From positions 99,803,164-99,867,163 of the forward strand of contig CM077116.1 of NCBI GenBank assembly GCA_039619475.1: a stretch of DNA of 64,000 bases. Direction: 5' to 3'. Positions 50,206-62,204 of the stretch are shown piece by piece. This DNA is from Icerya purchasi (lineage: Eukaryota > Arthropoda > Insecta > Hemiptera > Monophlebidae). Each line of letters starts with the position of its first letter. Within the stretch, counting starts at the first letter, position 1. A program made the translations under genes and the position numbers. The notes below the pieces were generated by a model. That model did not search any database, was not told the DNA's origin, and saw only the letters and a program-made list of their open reading frames with translations.

Positions 50206-50869
50206 CAGTTTCGTTTCATTTTTCCTCACGTTGAGGAATACAACACAATGCGTATATTTTTTTCCCTGTTATCATTAGTATTCGACCGAAAGAATAATAT
50301 TTAACCAAAGTCGAAGGTTACCGAATTCCAAATACCTAAATTTGATATTTGCTTTTTAATATGTAACCTTTTTTATTCGGATAATTTTTTATTAAATAAA
50401 TTAAAAAACCAGCTGAAGAAGAAATTAATTTTATTTGCTACACAAATTAAATTTATTATTTCGACGGTTTGAGAAACAGAAAAATAAAAATGTTCGAAGA
50501 AAAATTTTTATTCTTATCTGACGAAAAAATACTATTTACAGCATTCTTAGTTGTGAAAAATATACTCACTAGCAAAAATTTAGAGGAAAAAAATTAATAA
50601 CATTGTTAATTATTAAAATTAAATTACTTCGTAAAACTGCATACTAAAAAAAGGAAAAAGTCAAATTTTACTCTGCACGTTAGTTTGAGGAATTATTAGT
50701 TACTTTTTAAAAGCAGCTAAAAGAACTCGAATTCTAATATTTAAATATATGCGTAGTATTTCTCGGAGGTAACTCACCTTCGAATTTTGAAACGAATCGA
50801 ACAAAGTAGCTATTTGTTTTTCTAAATACGATTAAACTTTCGGCATCTTCTGGAGTTTTTTCATCAAAA

Positions 50870-50945
50870 TTTACCGAATCATTTATTTCAAAATTCTTGT
50901 CATATAACCAAATTCTCGATCATTTTGTTGAAGTCTAGAAGAACA
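50870..50945 (+). repeat. Partial copy of the dispersed repeat at 55.6 kb
   Basis: AAATTCTTGTCATATAA, a diverged spacer, then TTTTGTTGAAGTCTAGAAGA closely match 55600-55650 (AAATTCTTATCATATAA and TTTTGTTGAAGCCTAGAAGA). The similarity covers roughly 70 bp. Confidence 0.6.
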
Positions 50946-53900
50946 AAAGAATACAATGCGATACGAAAATGGAGAACAACAAGAAATGAAAAGTACAAAA
51001 TGGAAATGGAAGCGAACAAATACGAATAACAATCGGGCGGAAGGTTAAAACGAAGCCCGTACAAGCCTACTGCATGATAAAGCGTTTAGAAGTTACAACG
51101 ATTGATAATATAGCAAAAGAAGAGTTACGGTTAATTTCGCGAAAATTTGTAGGCGTGCGTAAGATTTTCGTTGTTATAAACGCGTTAATCTCATTGGTCG
51201 TTTAATGTACCTCAACTGTTGAACATTTTTTTATCCCTTAAAACGGCGAGGCAAACATTCTTCGACAAACCAAGGATGTTTAATTTTTAATATCCATCGG
51301 AGCCGCGGACTAAAAAAACAGGTGTTAGTGCGAAAATTTGCAGCATCTGAACATCGGATGATGAAATACCGTTGCGGAACCTGCAACTGTGCCACAACAT
51401 CTTTCTTGGGCAGTCTTTAATCGCCTAAATATCGTATTCTCTTTTTCGTCGTCTGATGATTTGTTACCTTCCAATTTAGACACCTTACGTGATTATAGTT
51501 ACGAAAGTCATTTCTTCATTCACCACTTTCATTCGAGTCTGGGATGAATGGGATGTTAAAAATTCAGGGCAAATATCAACCGACAGACGATAATATACGA
51601 CTTCAAACAGAAGGGGCAGGTTTCGGATAGTGAATTTCGATGGAAAATGTGTAATCGTGGAACTGCGCTACTGTCTCAGTGATTGGGAAGTCTCAACGGG
51701 CAAACTCCTTTCGACCAGTTCAATATTATATTTATGCGAGTTTAAAAAGGCGGAAACCCACACTGTAACTTACGCTCTATTCACGGTTTTTTGACGATTT
51801 CGGTCGATATCAGAGTTTTTTTTTTCGTTCCCCAAAAACATAAGTAGTTTCCATAAGAACCTCGCAATTTCCTTTTGTTAAGTTAAATAATCCGGTTAAT
51901 CCGGGGCTATTAATATTATTAATTACTTTTATATTCGTGTTCTTAGTTTGTTCTCAGAATTTTTTTAACCATAGTTTTAAAACAATTAAGGACGCCTTAA
52001 TGTCAAACTTGGAACACAAAGCTTATTTTGAAATCGAGCCCTCCTAAAGCTTTTTCTATTTCGGTTTAAAAAATGCGTAATTTTAACGCCGGTGAAGAAA
52101 CTTTTGAAAGTTAAAATGTATTTTGTTTCGAACGGGTTTTTAAATCGTCAGGTCGCGGTGTGTTTCATCTTTGTCGGTGAGGCACCCGGATTCTCGTTTG
52201 TTTTTCACCGTATGCGATAAATCCTCTTCAGTCCATCACACACCTGTTTATCAGCGTGACAGATTACGCGCCGCGGTACTCGACAATAAGCGTAATTTAA
52301 AATATACTATCGTAGGCGTAGTGTGCGTGACACTGGAATTAATTATTGTCGATTTTTTTGGTGCGAGTCCAAGTTTTTCGCGATTTACCTTTATTATCGA
52401 TGTTGCCAATTAATAAATCGCCGGAGATTGTGAAATGTGTCACGTTTTTTAAACGATGTTCTCAACCAGCTCGCTCCCTCCGCTGTTCGTCGTTAGTAAT
52501 TCACTTTCCACTATATCGTTGCCGTCGGATTCTGATACATATCGGCCGATCGCATGGAAACATCGAGGTACAAAATATCGCGGTGCATCGATCGCATATT
52601 AAATTGAGCGGGAAAGTAATGATTGTTGTTCGGTGCATTCGCTGCGCATATAATTACGGAAAATATTTCCATTTGAGCCTGCCGGGGCGAGTCAATCGGT
52701 TAAGTGTTTATGCGATGCGGATTTTCAAAAAAAAAACGTTCGTAATAACGTTCGTAATAAATCGTACTAAGAACGGAATATTCGAATCTCGATGATTTTG
52801 TAGATACGAAACTGATGTATGAAACTTAACTTCGTTCATAAATCAATGCAATCAAAAAGAATGATCGCCGTTTCGTGATAAGGCGTTTTAAAAAAGTCTA
52901 ATAATTCGATCAGGCTTTTTTCCGAAAGAAAACTATATTTTCAATGGGTTTTTTCTTTTCTTTTTTGTTTCAAAAAAAAAAAAAAAACCGACTTGGGTTA
53001 TTCTGTTTACACGTTACCTTTGAGAAATGTGTTATTTCTCTTAGTTTATGCTAGGATTTCTGGATGTGTTGAATTCTGTCGAGTTCGACTGTGGCGCGAT
53101 ATGCAAAAGCCGCCTTTTAGGCTTTTAACGTTTCCCTGCCCCGGAGTTGGGCACTTTGTAATCAATTGTCGGAAGTTGAGCGTAATCGATTATTTTCGAT
53201 AATCTGAAAATCGTAAAATTTATAAAATATAATTACAAACTAGTAATCGGTAATTTATCCGAGCTCGACTGAAGTACTTTTTGTCGAGATTAATCAGCAC
53301 GATTACACAAATGAAGTAAACATTTAAATACACTGATAACAATTTTAATCTTATGCAATGTACATTAACAACTTGTGCTAGGTTTTTCATTTATTTATTA
53401 TTTTTCATGCAAACCTGTTCTTATGCGGTAATATACATATCGTTCAGAGCAATATCCAAATTTATTACTTACAATCGTCTGTATACACCGATATTATCTG
53501 GAATCTTGATGGGGAGAATATTCGACAATCGCCGATTTTCATTTCGTAATTTTACATTAAAACTGTCATTAATTGCGATTTATAACGTGATCGATTACAC
53601 CGAATTTTCGCGACCACCATAATTAATTAAGAGCAGTGGATTACGTCTACTATTGTTGAGAATCGATTGCGTGCAACCTTGTAATTGCGATTACAGCACA
53701 AAATATTCAACTCCGCGCTAGTGGCAAAACCAGATTTTCCCTCTAATATTCCACGCAAAATTGAAAATCGTAGAATTAAGGTACAAAAATTATGTCTCTT
53801 TCTGTTTTATCAGCAATATAGTCTGTTACAAGTACAATTATTTATATTACTGATTGACAGATTGACTGATTGAAATGGAAATATTAACGCCCTCAACGAT

Positions 53901-54273
53901 ATGAAAAGCAGATTTCGATGCGAAATAAATGGAAAGATTACGTATAAAAGTGCAAAACTATCGCAAAATTACCTCTTAAAATGTTGTTAACGTCTAGTCG
54001 TATAGTGAAGATAGAAATAAAAAAGCCACCAGAGAAATACTTCTTTCGGCTTGCATGTGTATCTGTGTTGGCCAGTAATTCTGCGGCAACAAAAACGTTA
54101 CTTGTGCAGATTGTAAGAGTGTGTTGAAATAGTTGCCTATTTCATTTTTAATTTCTGGACTATATTGATTACGTGTCGATATGAAGAATTTTCTTTTCTT
54201 TACAATTTCTGTTTGTGTTTTTTTGCAAGTCCCGTCGGATAGGATTCTCGCTAGAACATCAAATCTCGAAAAC
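50946..54273. other. Non-coding stretch
   Basis: Contains a 149-codon frame at 52346-52795 and smaller ones in a CpG-richer interval at 52.1-52.8 kb. None shows a recognisable domain or splice-supported structure. Confidence 0.35.
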
Positions 54274-54291
54274 GTTGTTTACAGCAGCTAA
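54274..54291. repeat. Left target-site duplication of the RTE-like insertion
   Basis: GTTGTTTACAGCAG followed by CTAA matches 55168-55185 at 17 of 18 positions. Confidence 0.6.
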
Positions 54292-54367
54292 ACAGTAGTG
54301 GCGAGAGCGCAGAGCTCAGTTCGAATAGGTGTACAACAAATCTCTGCGCTCTCGCCACTACTGTTTA
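54289..54367. repeat. 26-bp perfect inverted repeat at the 5' end of the RTE-like copy
   Basis: The arm at 54289-54314 is the exact reverse complement of 54342-54367, with a 27-nt loop. The right arm encodes the SALSPLLFN stretch of the RT, so the left arm is an inverted duplicate of coding DNA. It sits at the 5' junction, overlapping the target duplication by three bases. Confidence 0.92.
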
Positions 54368-55167
54368 ACGTGGTTTTGGATAAACACGATGATATCGTAT
54401 TTATTGACAATTCAAGAGACACGCTCCAAAATAGGGTTGTTCAGGTATGGTGTAATAGACAGGAAAAGTTTGGCCTTAAAGTCAAGATAAAGAAGACTGA
54501 ATATATGATTACAGATACCAACGCAGTTGGATCGGTTCAAGTCTGCAGAGAACAACTGCTTCGGACAAGGAGCTTTAAATACCTTGGATCCTGTGTCTAG
54601 GCTGACAGTGGCGTTTCCGAGGCAGTCCGAAATCGGATAAGCACAGCATGGCTGAAATGGAAAGCTGTAATTGACGTTGCTATATGACAGACACATGTCT
54701 CCATTCGGCTGAAGTCAAAAATTTATCGTTCAGTCATCCGACCAGTTGCCTTGAGTGCTGGTCAGTTACAAGGCGAGAAGAGCAAGCGCTGCACGTGCTG
54801 GAAATTCGCATGTTAAGGTGGTTAATGGGCATCATCCGGTTATCCGACCGGATTAAAAATGAATGCATTCGCGCAGCAGCAGCGGTTGCGCCTATCCTAA
54901 ATAAACTGCCTGAGAGCCGTTTAAGATGCATATACTACGTGGTCAGAAAACCGAAAGTGGCTCGTATGCTATCAGTCGTGCATTCATTCCAAGTTTCGGT
55001 CAAAAGACCGGTTGGAAGGCCAAGGCGAAGATGGCTCGATGTAATCACTGCGTACCTCATCGAAGCCGGTATCGATTCAGGTCTAGCGGTAAACCGAAAC
55101 AGCTGGAAACGGTCAATTTGCACGGCAGACCTCGCATCAACGGGATATTGCCAACGGTGAAGAAGAA
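54292..55167 (+). mobile_element. RTE-like LINE, truncated copy with RT fragment and C-terminus
   Basis: A 5'-truncated non-LTR retrotransposon. The forward reading GVQQISALSPLLFNVVLD is the RT QG box, with Gly changed to Ile. It jumps directly to DDIVFIDNSRDTLQ, so the segment that should end in the YA of YADD is deleted. Then come KFGLKVKIKKTEYM and FKYLGSCV. After an in-frame stop and frameshifts, LKSKIYRSVIRPVA, CWSVTRREEQALHVLEIRML and RPVGRPRRRWLDVI give the typical C-terminus of RTE-like LINEs. The copy ends in GAAGAAGAAG and is bounded by an 18-bp near-identical direct repeat that looks like a target-site duplication. It cannot encode an active enzyme. RTE-like is my assignment; a related clade is possible. 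Confidence 0.88.
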
Positions 55168-55185
55168 GTTGTTTACAGCAGTTAA
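55168..55185. repeat. Right target-site duplication of the RTE-like insertion
   Basis: GTTGTTTACAGCAG followed by TTAA, directly after the GAA tail; it pairs with 54274-54291. Confidence 0.6.
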
Positions 55186-55579
55186 TTAAACATTATTATG
55201 ACACTGCTATCTACTTATACATTCATCCGACTTCTTCTATGTACAACTTAATTATCCAGCTGCATCGATATATTAGGCAAATTATTATTAATTAATTACA
55301 CCTGTTTTTTATATGAAGCTCGAGAAAATAGATTATGTAAGTGCTTTTAAGAAGCCGTATTTTAAAAAGTGTGGTAGCAATTTAAGAAATACCGACTCTC
55401 CATCAATGTTTATTTTTGATAAGAAGTTGTGTGGTACGCGTAAATCGTGTACAGTTCAAATAGTAGAATGGGATTCTTGTTTTATCGGCGCTAATCGCAT
55501 TGCTTGTAGGGCAGAATGTGTTGTTTTTTTGGCGGTGGAAGTGGGGGGGGGGTCATTAAAATTTACCGAATCGTCGCCT
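55186..55579. other. Non-coding stretch
   Basis: Holds a G run near 55542-55551. The 89-codon frame at 55313-55582 has no recognisable domain. Confidence 0.4.
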
Positions 55580-56130
55580 TAGGTCGAATGATTACTTAAA
55601 AATTCTTATCATATAAGCAGATTCTCTATAATTTTGTTGAAGCCTAGAAGATGCTCAATTTACTTTAGAGATGTTTCCTTTTAGCCACCCTTTAAAGTAA
55701 AGTAAATCCCATATATCCTTGATAAGGTTATCATGGATTGTGAAGTTAAGGTTCACAAAGTACTAAGTTCAACGGCACTATTGAGAGAAGGGCGGGACTA
55801 GTTAAGTATCGTTAAGTCGAGTAATTTCCGATTAAATTGTATGATCTTTAAACACAGAAAGTAATGTTCACCTTCTCGACATTCTTGACAGTTTGGAAGT
55901 AAAAGTAAAAAAAAAAGTAAAGTGAGTTCCATACCCTTGACAGGGCGTCGGGATTGTGAAGTTAAGGTTCACAATGTACTAAGCCCAACGGCACTAATGA
56001 GAGTAGGGGGGCCAGTTCCTTTCTCTCGGCCGCCTTTACTTTCCCAGATTTCTCTGGTACCCAATTATTTCAGGCTGGGTAAGCTTGGGAGCGACTTGGA
56101 TCCGGGACGAGACAAAAGCACTAAATAAAT
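55580..56130 (+). repeat. Unclassified dispersed repeat with an internal direct duplication
   Basis: Two copies of a segment of about 100 bp lie at 55695-55800 and 55912-56014. Both contain GATTGTGAAGTTAAGGTTCA followed by CAA, TACTAAG, then CAACGGCACTA and TGAGAG. The left part also matches 50870-50945. The right part (SQISLVPNYF then LGSDLDPGRDK in one frame) reads like repeat sequence I have met in invertebrate genomes, but I cannot name it. No recognisable enzyme. Confidence 0.6.
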
Positions 56131-59100
56131 TGATTCAATTATTAATTCCAACATGTTTAGTGTTTTCGGTGCTCTGCATGTACTCACAGCGCACGTATAA
56201 GAGACCGCGTTCATATACAAAGCAACTGATGATTTCAGCGTGAATTTTTGTAACGTTGCCTTGTTCGAACAAATAGCGTCGAACGGGTGTTATCTGTTCA
56301 CAGAAGAAACGGTCAAGTGATAGCAATCAGGCGATCGTTTTCTCAAAGTAACTCAAGTTGGCCCTTAGGTGGGCGATTTTTTAAAATATTTTCACTATTA
56401 TCTTTGTTATCGATTCGAATTGTTTTGATTTGTTTGTTTGCAAAATTAGAAAAATTAGAAATTGGAAGTGGTAGTTTGTCTACGGAAATTTATATTTTTC
56501 CTATTATTACTCGTTTGCTAATGTAGTAAGTTCATTTTCCGATTGATTACAATTACAAATTGTAATAAAACGTTCGTTTTACTTTTTTCGATTTCATTAA
56601 CCGATAATTATGAACTCTTCGACGTTCGTGGGGTATGCTTTTTTCCCAATAGCAATTTTGTTCTTTGTTTTTTCATATTCCTCAGTATTATCAAGATCAG
56701 TTACAGATAAAGGAAAAAAATTATTTTTTAAAATATATTTCAGTTTTTAAAACACGAGTCGAGATAATTAAAATATCTGCCACGTAATGTGCAGTTTGCT
56801 GCACTTCATCCCTAAAAATACATGTTTTCTTATGCGTTACATATCAACGATGGTTTATATTGTTTTTTTTTTAAATTTAACTATCGTTAATGTCTTTTTT
56901 TCCGAAATTTAGTTTATATTAATCTGCTGGTTAATTTTTTAACGTTTGTCTGACCAAGTCGCAAATATCCTGTGTCTTATCGACGCATGTTTTTAATCCA
57001 GAGAGTTAACTCGTTCGACTAACAAGTTGAGAAATCGCCCATCTGTAATTCAAATTAACCCTTCAGTAGGAATTGTAGTCATCGTAAGGGCTCTGTCCGC
57101 GGCAAATTTCAGCGCATTTAGTTTTGCATACATACACACGTATACATGTATATATTCGATGGTTCACGCTATCCGCACACCTCAACGAACGAATCCTTCA
57201 GATAATAATAGTCTCGCAGAAATAATATACATATCGTTAATAGGTAAAATATAATTTATAGAACAGCACTATTAAAATACGTTATTGTATATGATCACGG
57301 AGTCTTCCGAGTGTAGCGCGTTATTATTTAGGCAATAATGCGTGACGGTTGTCAAAGTGTATTCCATGGTATCTACCTTTTTTTTTAATATAAAAAATAC
57401 GCGACATGAGTTCCAAAGAAGTAAACAATTCAATAATTTAACTTTGTGGAAGGAAAATGTATTTCTATTTATCCTAAAAATGTCGTTAATACACCTATAC
57501 ATATGTGTGTGTGTGTTTGTTTACTTGGGCGGCCGAGCGGGTATTTTACGGGTCGTCCAGTTGCGGTGGATTTCCGATTTTTTCCATGATGCAGTAGTCG
57601 AGTTTTCCAGATGAGGAATGCAAAATTTTCAGAAATTTTTCTTATGCTAGCGCGTTTTTACGTAAGCGGAATCATTGAACAGCTACAAAGATAGTTTCGG
57701 CTGCGGGCGCGAAAGGAGGGCACTTAATAAATGAAGTTTATAGTTTCGCCTAACTAATATGTATATGTGTACGTGCGCGTTGTTTAGTATTACGCAATGA
57801 TGTCCGGCCGAGACAATTTTTAATGTAATATTACCACAAGTTGAAAAGTACGTTCGGAAACCGCATTTATTACTATTATTTCATCGTGCAGAAACGCGGC
57901 CGACATTGTAAACGAGGCAATTACCGGCAGCGTGAAGTGATAACGAGAGCGCCGGGTATTTAATAAGTGTAGATTTAAAAGTGGCAGTTGTGACGTCATT
58001 GCAGACGTACAGAAATGACGGAAACGGTCAACGAATTGCCCGGTAAAATACAAATGGCTAATGACGTAAAAATTGCCTTAGTTCGCGGAAAAAATGGAAC
58101 AAGAAGGCGTTTTGTTTTAAGTCAACCCGAAGTGGAGTCGAAGTGAAGGAAAGAAAAAAGAGCCGATTTCTGGAAAGCTTTCACTGTCCGACGAAGAAGA
58201 AGAAGAAATATTGTGCTGCACATTAACGACTTCCGACAGCGATAATTTCGCTGCGAAGCCGGAATAATTGTAGCCTAATTGGTTAAAACAGTAACTGCCG
58301 TCGGACAATTATCCTACTTGAGTTCTTTTTATCATCGTTGGTACGTGCCAACAACTATCGTGGCGAACGCAAACAAACAATATCGACTTAGGACTGACTC
58401 AATTTCACGTCCATTATCACAGTTTAGAGCTCGGAAACGCGATAAACCGGGGCCCCGCTTAAGAAAAAACAGCCAGCCAACAATGAAAAGTCGGCGGCTG
58501 GCGGGGGACACTGTTGCACAAACCGAGCGCTGACAATGCTAGACGGTGTACAATGGTGGAGCGTCGTGTACGAAGAGAGGTGGTAATAAGAGCAGCGTAA
58601 AAGTAAACAAATAGTAGTACTGCCGGCGCGCGTACAATGCTAACTGGAGGAAACCGATGCATTTTCGGAATATTTTCGTGTAAAACTGAATGCGAAGAAA
58701 AAAATCTGTGTATCAAAGACAAGCCTCGGGGAGGCAATAGAAAAAATGGCCAGTTGGCTCGCATGTGTGTAATGTGTTTTTTCGTGTTTCACAATAGGCG
58801 AGGGTGCGAGACACGGTCAATATAGCCGCTTGATTACATGCTAGCTGGCGCGCAAGGTCTCCCCCATGGCGTGAAGTGACTTTTAAATACGACGACGATT
58901 ATTATTAATAAGCGATCCATTGTGACGAATGATTTGGAAATCTTTACAGCATTATTGACGAAACGTTCGGTCGTACTCGAATGATACTTTTCCTGCGACA
59001 TCTCGTTCAATTGACGAGTGATGTTCATATATCGACGTATCGGTTTTGATTTTTTTCCCTTTTTTTTCCCTCCCATCAGCATTAACGACTGTTGTTGCGC

Positions 59101-60209
59101 TAAATCTAAATAGTACGTTTATAGCAGCCTCAGTTGCGTGTGACGCGAAAAAATCTCCTTGACACGTGTAACGTTTAACAGCGAACAGAAACACACAATG
59201 CCCGGTAATTATATTTATTTTTCTTCTGCGTATCGTGGCAAATCGATCGGTAACACGATATACATATAAAGGGCGAAATATTCTGTTTATTCTGCTGACT
59301 GTGGCGTACCAGATCGTTCGCTTCATTTACATCAACAGTACCATTTACACTTTTCGTGTAAATTAGTCGGCGAAAGAATAAATATAAATAACAAACGTGA
59401 GAAATACGTAGTTTTCCTTATCAATTGTTCATCAGTCGGACCACTGTTAGATTGTATGACTTTTAGATGACATCAGTAGAATTACGAAATTCTTATACGG
59501 CATTATCATCCGGTAACTATTTCAAAAGCCGATCGATATTAAACGTTTTTTTACAAGTCTTTCTGCTTTGCGTGGTCGATTTCGTCCAACTTCTAAATTA
59601 ATTTAATGGTTCTCAAATATTTCCTAAAGCCTACTCTATTTTCGTTGCCAATAATGACGGCGCGTGAATCCGTCTGAAATATTCGCATGAGTTATCAATA
59701 AATCAACAACCGGCTGCTATTGAAACTTCTAATTTTAATTACATTGAATCCTTTCGTATTCACATAACCAAAGTGTTTCTTGAAAGCCGTCAATGAAATG
59801 CCGAGGTACAAAGCATCGTCGGCAAACGACAATTATAAACTGCTACGCAAACCATAAATTTAGAATAAAAAACAACAACTTTCCCATAAGTAAATTATAG
59901 AAGACTCCCTCTTCTGTGGTTCCAGGAGCTATTCCATGGCGGGAAGGATCGGCTCACATAAACACACACATATATATATAAATGAAAATGTAAGTCAGAA
60001 AATTTTTCTGTATTTTTAAATATTTCGAAATTTAGTAACCATGCAGCGTTTTAATAACTTTCTATAAAAAGTAGACTTCAATAGAATATTTTAGAAATTA
60101 GAATTATAGAAAAATTAATAAAGAATCTTGCTACAGTAATTTTAATATTTACCACGAGAAATGTTATTTACATTAATCTCAAATCCTTGTCAACTGCTGC
60201 AATTTGCAC
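56131..60209. other. Non-coding stretch, CpG-richer at 57.5-59.3 kb
   Basis: Many overlapping frames of 60-124 codons on both strands in the CpG-richer part; none has a domain or clear splice structure. Regulatory or untranslated exonic DNA is possible. Confidence 0.35.
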
Positions 60210-60725
60210 TTAAAATTAAGAATGAAGAACCTATTCACGCGTCAAGAACTGAAACTGGAACTCAGAATCAGACTCCTGAGATGCTACGTTTTCTCCATCC
60301 TACTGTATAGTTGTGAGTGCTGAACACTAGACTCAACATTAGAATTAAAAAAATCAGCGCTTTTGAGATGTACTGCTACCGACATGTCCTGAAAGTATCA
60401 TGGACGCAAAAAGTAGAGAATATTTAAATACTTAATAGACTGGGAAAAAACCTTGAACTACTACGAACCATCAAAAAACGGAAACTACAATACTTGGGAC
60501 ATATCTTAAGAGGATCAAATCATATCTAAAAATACTACTTGAGGGTAAAATTGTGGCCGGGAAGAGATCGAGAGGTAGACGTCAAATTTCATGGATAGGT
60601 AATCTTAACAACTGGTTCAACTGTTCCTCATTAGAACTTTTCCGAACAGCTGTTGATAGAAATAAATTCCAATTGTGGATCGCCAACCTTCGAGACGGAG
60701 ACGGCGGATGAAGAAGAAGAAGTAG
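60210..60725 (+). mobile_element. RTE-like LINE, C-terminal fragment with intact stop and GAA tail
   Basis: The 3' end of a non-LTR retrotransposon. In three shifted frames the forward strand reads LRIRLLRCYVFSILLYSCEC, then SWTQKVENI and ILNRLGKNLELLRTIKKRKL followed by QYLGHILRGSN, then LLEGKIVAGKRSRGRRQISW with IGNLNNWFNCSSLELFRTAV and DRNKFQLWIANLRDGDGG before the stop TGA at 60708-60710. These blocks occur in this order in the C-terminal part of many insect RTE-like LINE proteins. GAAGAAGAAGAAG follows the stop directly. Two frameshifts and internal stops make it a pseudogene. The RT domain is absent, so it is a strongly 5'-truncated copy. It belongs to a different lineage from the copy at 54.3 kb. 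Confidence 0.88.
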
Positions 60726-61491
60726 GCCTTTTTTTGTGTAATTTTAAAAGGCTTACACTAGAGATTTCGACCGTACGATACTTTTTTTTCATGCTGCACA
60801 TTTTTTGTTTTAAGAATTTCCCTTTTCGTTCTCAGTGTGAACATACAGCTACAACTTTACTGTTCGGTAACAATTAAAGGCGTACCAACAATGGTCGACT
60901 ACACATATTTATAACGTGATACGCCAGATTGACATGAAGTTCTTTATCGTGTTTCAGCTACAAGTGAGCCTTCTTTATGCTAAGATACAACTAATTTAAC
61001 GCGAGCATATTCTTATGAGGTCAATATTCAAACGAGCAGACGGCGCCGTTGCAGATATCTTAATATTTAATTTTTTAAACAAAATTTCGCCATTCAGTTG
61101 GTGCCTGAAAAAGTCACTGGCAATGTATCACCGACCGAAATATAAATAAATGTAAACCTAGTATGGTATTTTTAATTTTCTGGTTAAAATTGGAAAATGT
61201 TAAATGACCGATACAGTCCTTTTCTGATCTCACTCGATGCCGAATATAAGTTTTGTTTGTGTGAGTGTATATGCGTGTGTGGAAATAGAAGTAGCAATAG
61301 GAAGAACGAAAAAAGGACTAGAAGACCAAAACAATGAAAAGAAGTAGTACGAAAATGAAAACGAAAACCGTTGCGTACACAGATCTAAGTGGTCCGATTA
61401 ATTCTAGTGTCACCCCGTGTTTCCATCCTGTTTTATATTACTATTACTATTATTATTATTATTATTATTATTATCATTATTATTATTATTA

Positions 61492-61524
<33 letters not shown>

Positions 61525-62056
61525 TTATCCTAACGGATTAACTTTTCTTTTTAGGGTGCCCTATCTCTTCATAGAGGCTGCTAACCGTCGCAGCCCCATC
61601 GGTTTCGAGTTCACTCGTATTAATAATCCTCCAGCCAAGTTAAATTTGTCAGCCATATTATTTTTTTACCTCTATGATCGCGATCCTTGAAAATATTCCA
61701 GGATTCGCTGAATGAACCTGTATTTATCATCTTCGAAAGTACGCTTAAAAAGGGGGACGCTTTTCTTTCTTTAATGATTATAATACCTCATCGGCGAAGA
61801 ACTTATTCACTTTTCACGCAGTCCCTATTCGTCGTATTTTTAACATATGTCAACACTCTTTTCAAACGTTTTCTGTGGAGCGGTCCCGCTTTCAGTTTCG
61901 TGCAGTGATATTCGTTGTAATTTCCACTAGACGAAAGGTCACATTTACCTGACGATGTTTTAATTTTATAAAACACATTTCTTGCATGTTTATATTATGT
62001 ATAAATATATATTTGTGTGTTTGTCTATGTAATTAATAATTTATGTTTCATTACAG
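60726..62056. other. Non-coding stretch, possibly intronic, with a TAT tract
   Basis: No supportable exon. A frame of 118 codons at 61334-61690 is mainly the translation of the TAT microsatellite; the part after it (VPYLFIEAANRRSPIGF) is unrecognised. Confidence 0.4.
61437..61525. repeat. (TAT)n microsatellite
   Basis: Nearly 30 TAT/TTA triplets with CAT interruptions. Confidence 0.95.
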
Positions 62057-62204
62057 ATCAATAAGTCCGGAGCTGCCCATCAGTCTTACTATATGACTCA
62101 TTCATTTCCACCCGGATCATCCGCTACTTTGCCTCGCGGTGGACCACTGCTACGGCCGTATTCGCCTGCAATTGCTCACGCAACCGCATCAAAGCAACAC
62201 CCCG
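62057..62204 (+). CDS. Candidate internal coding exon of an unidentified gene
   Basis: An open block of 148 bp is framed by an acceptor (TTTCATTACAG|A) and a GT donor (CCCG|GTTTGT). Read from its first base it gives 49 codons plus one base: INKSGAAHQSYYMTHSFPPG, then SSATLPRGGPLLRPYSPAIA, then HATASKQHP. The stretch is rich in Pro, Ser, Ala and His, like disordered parts of transcription factors or cytoplasmic tails. Its base composition is clearly more GC-rich than the poly-T-rich DNA on both sides, which look like intron. I do not recognise the protein and no neighbouring exon was found. The donor is weaker than consensus. Exon status is inferred from composition and splice sites. Confidence 0.5.

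Noticed and set aside
52346..52795. 149-codon forward frame
   Set aside because: No domain, low-complexity basic/hydrophobic mix, located in a CpG-richer interval where stop codons are rarer, and no splice or start context.
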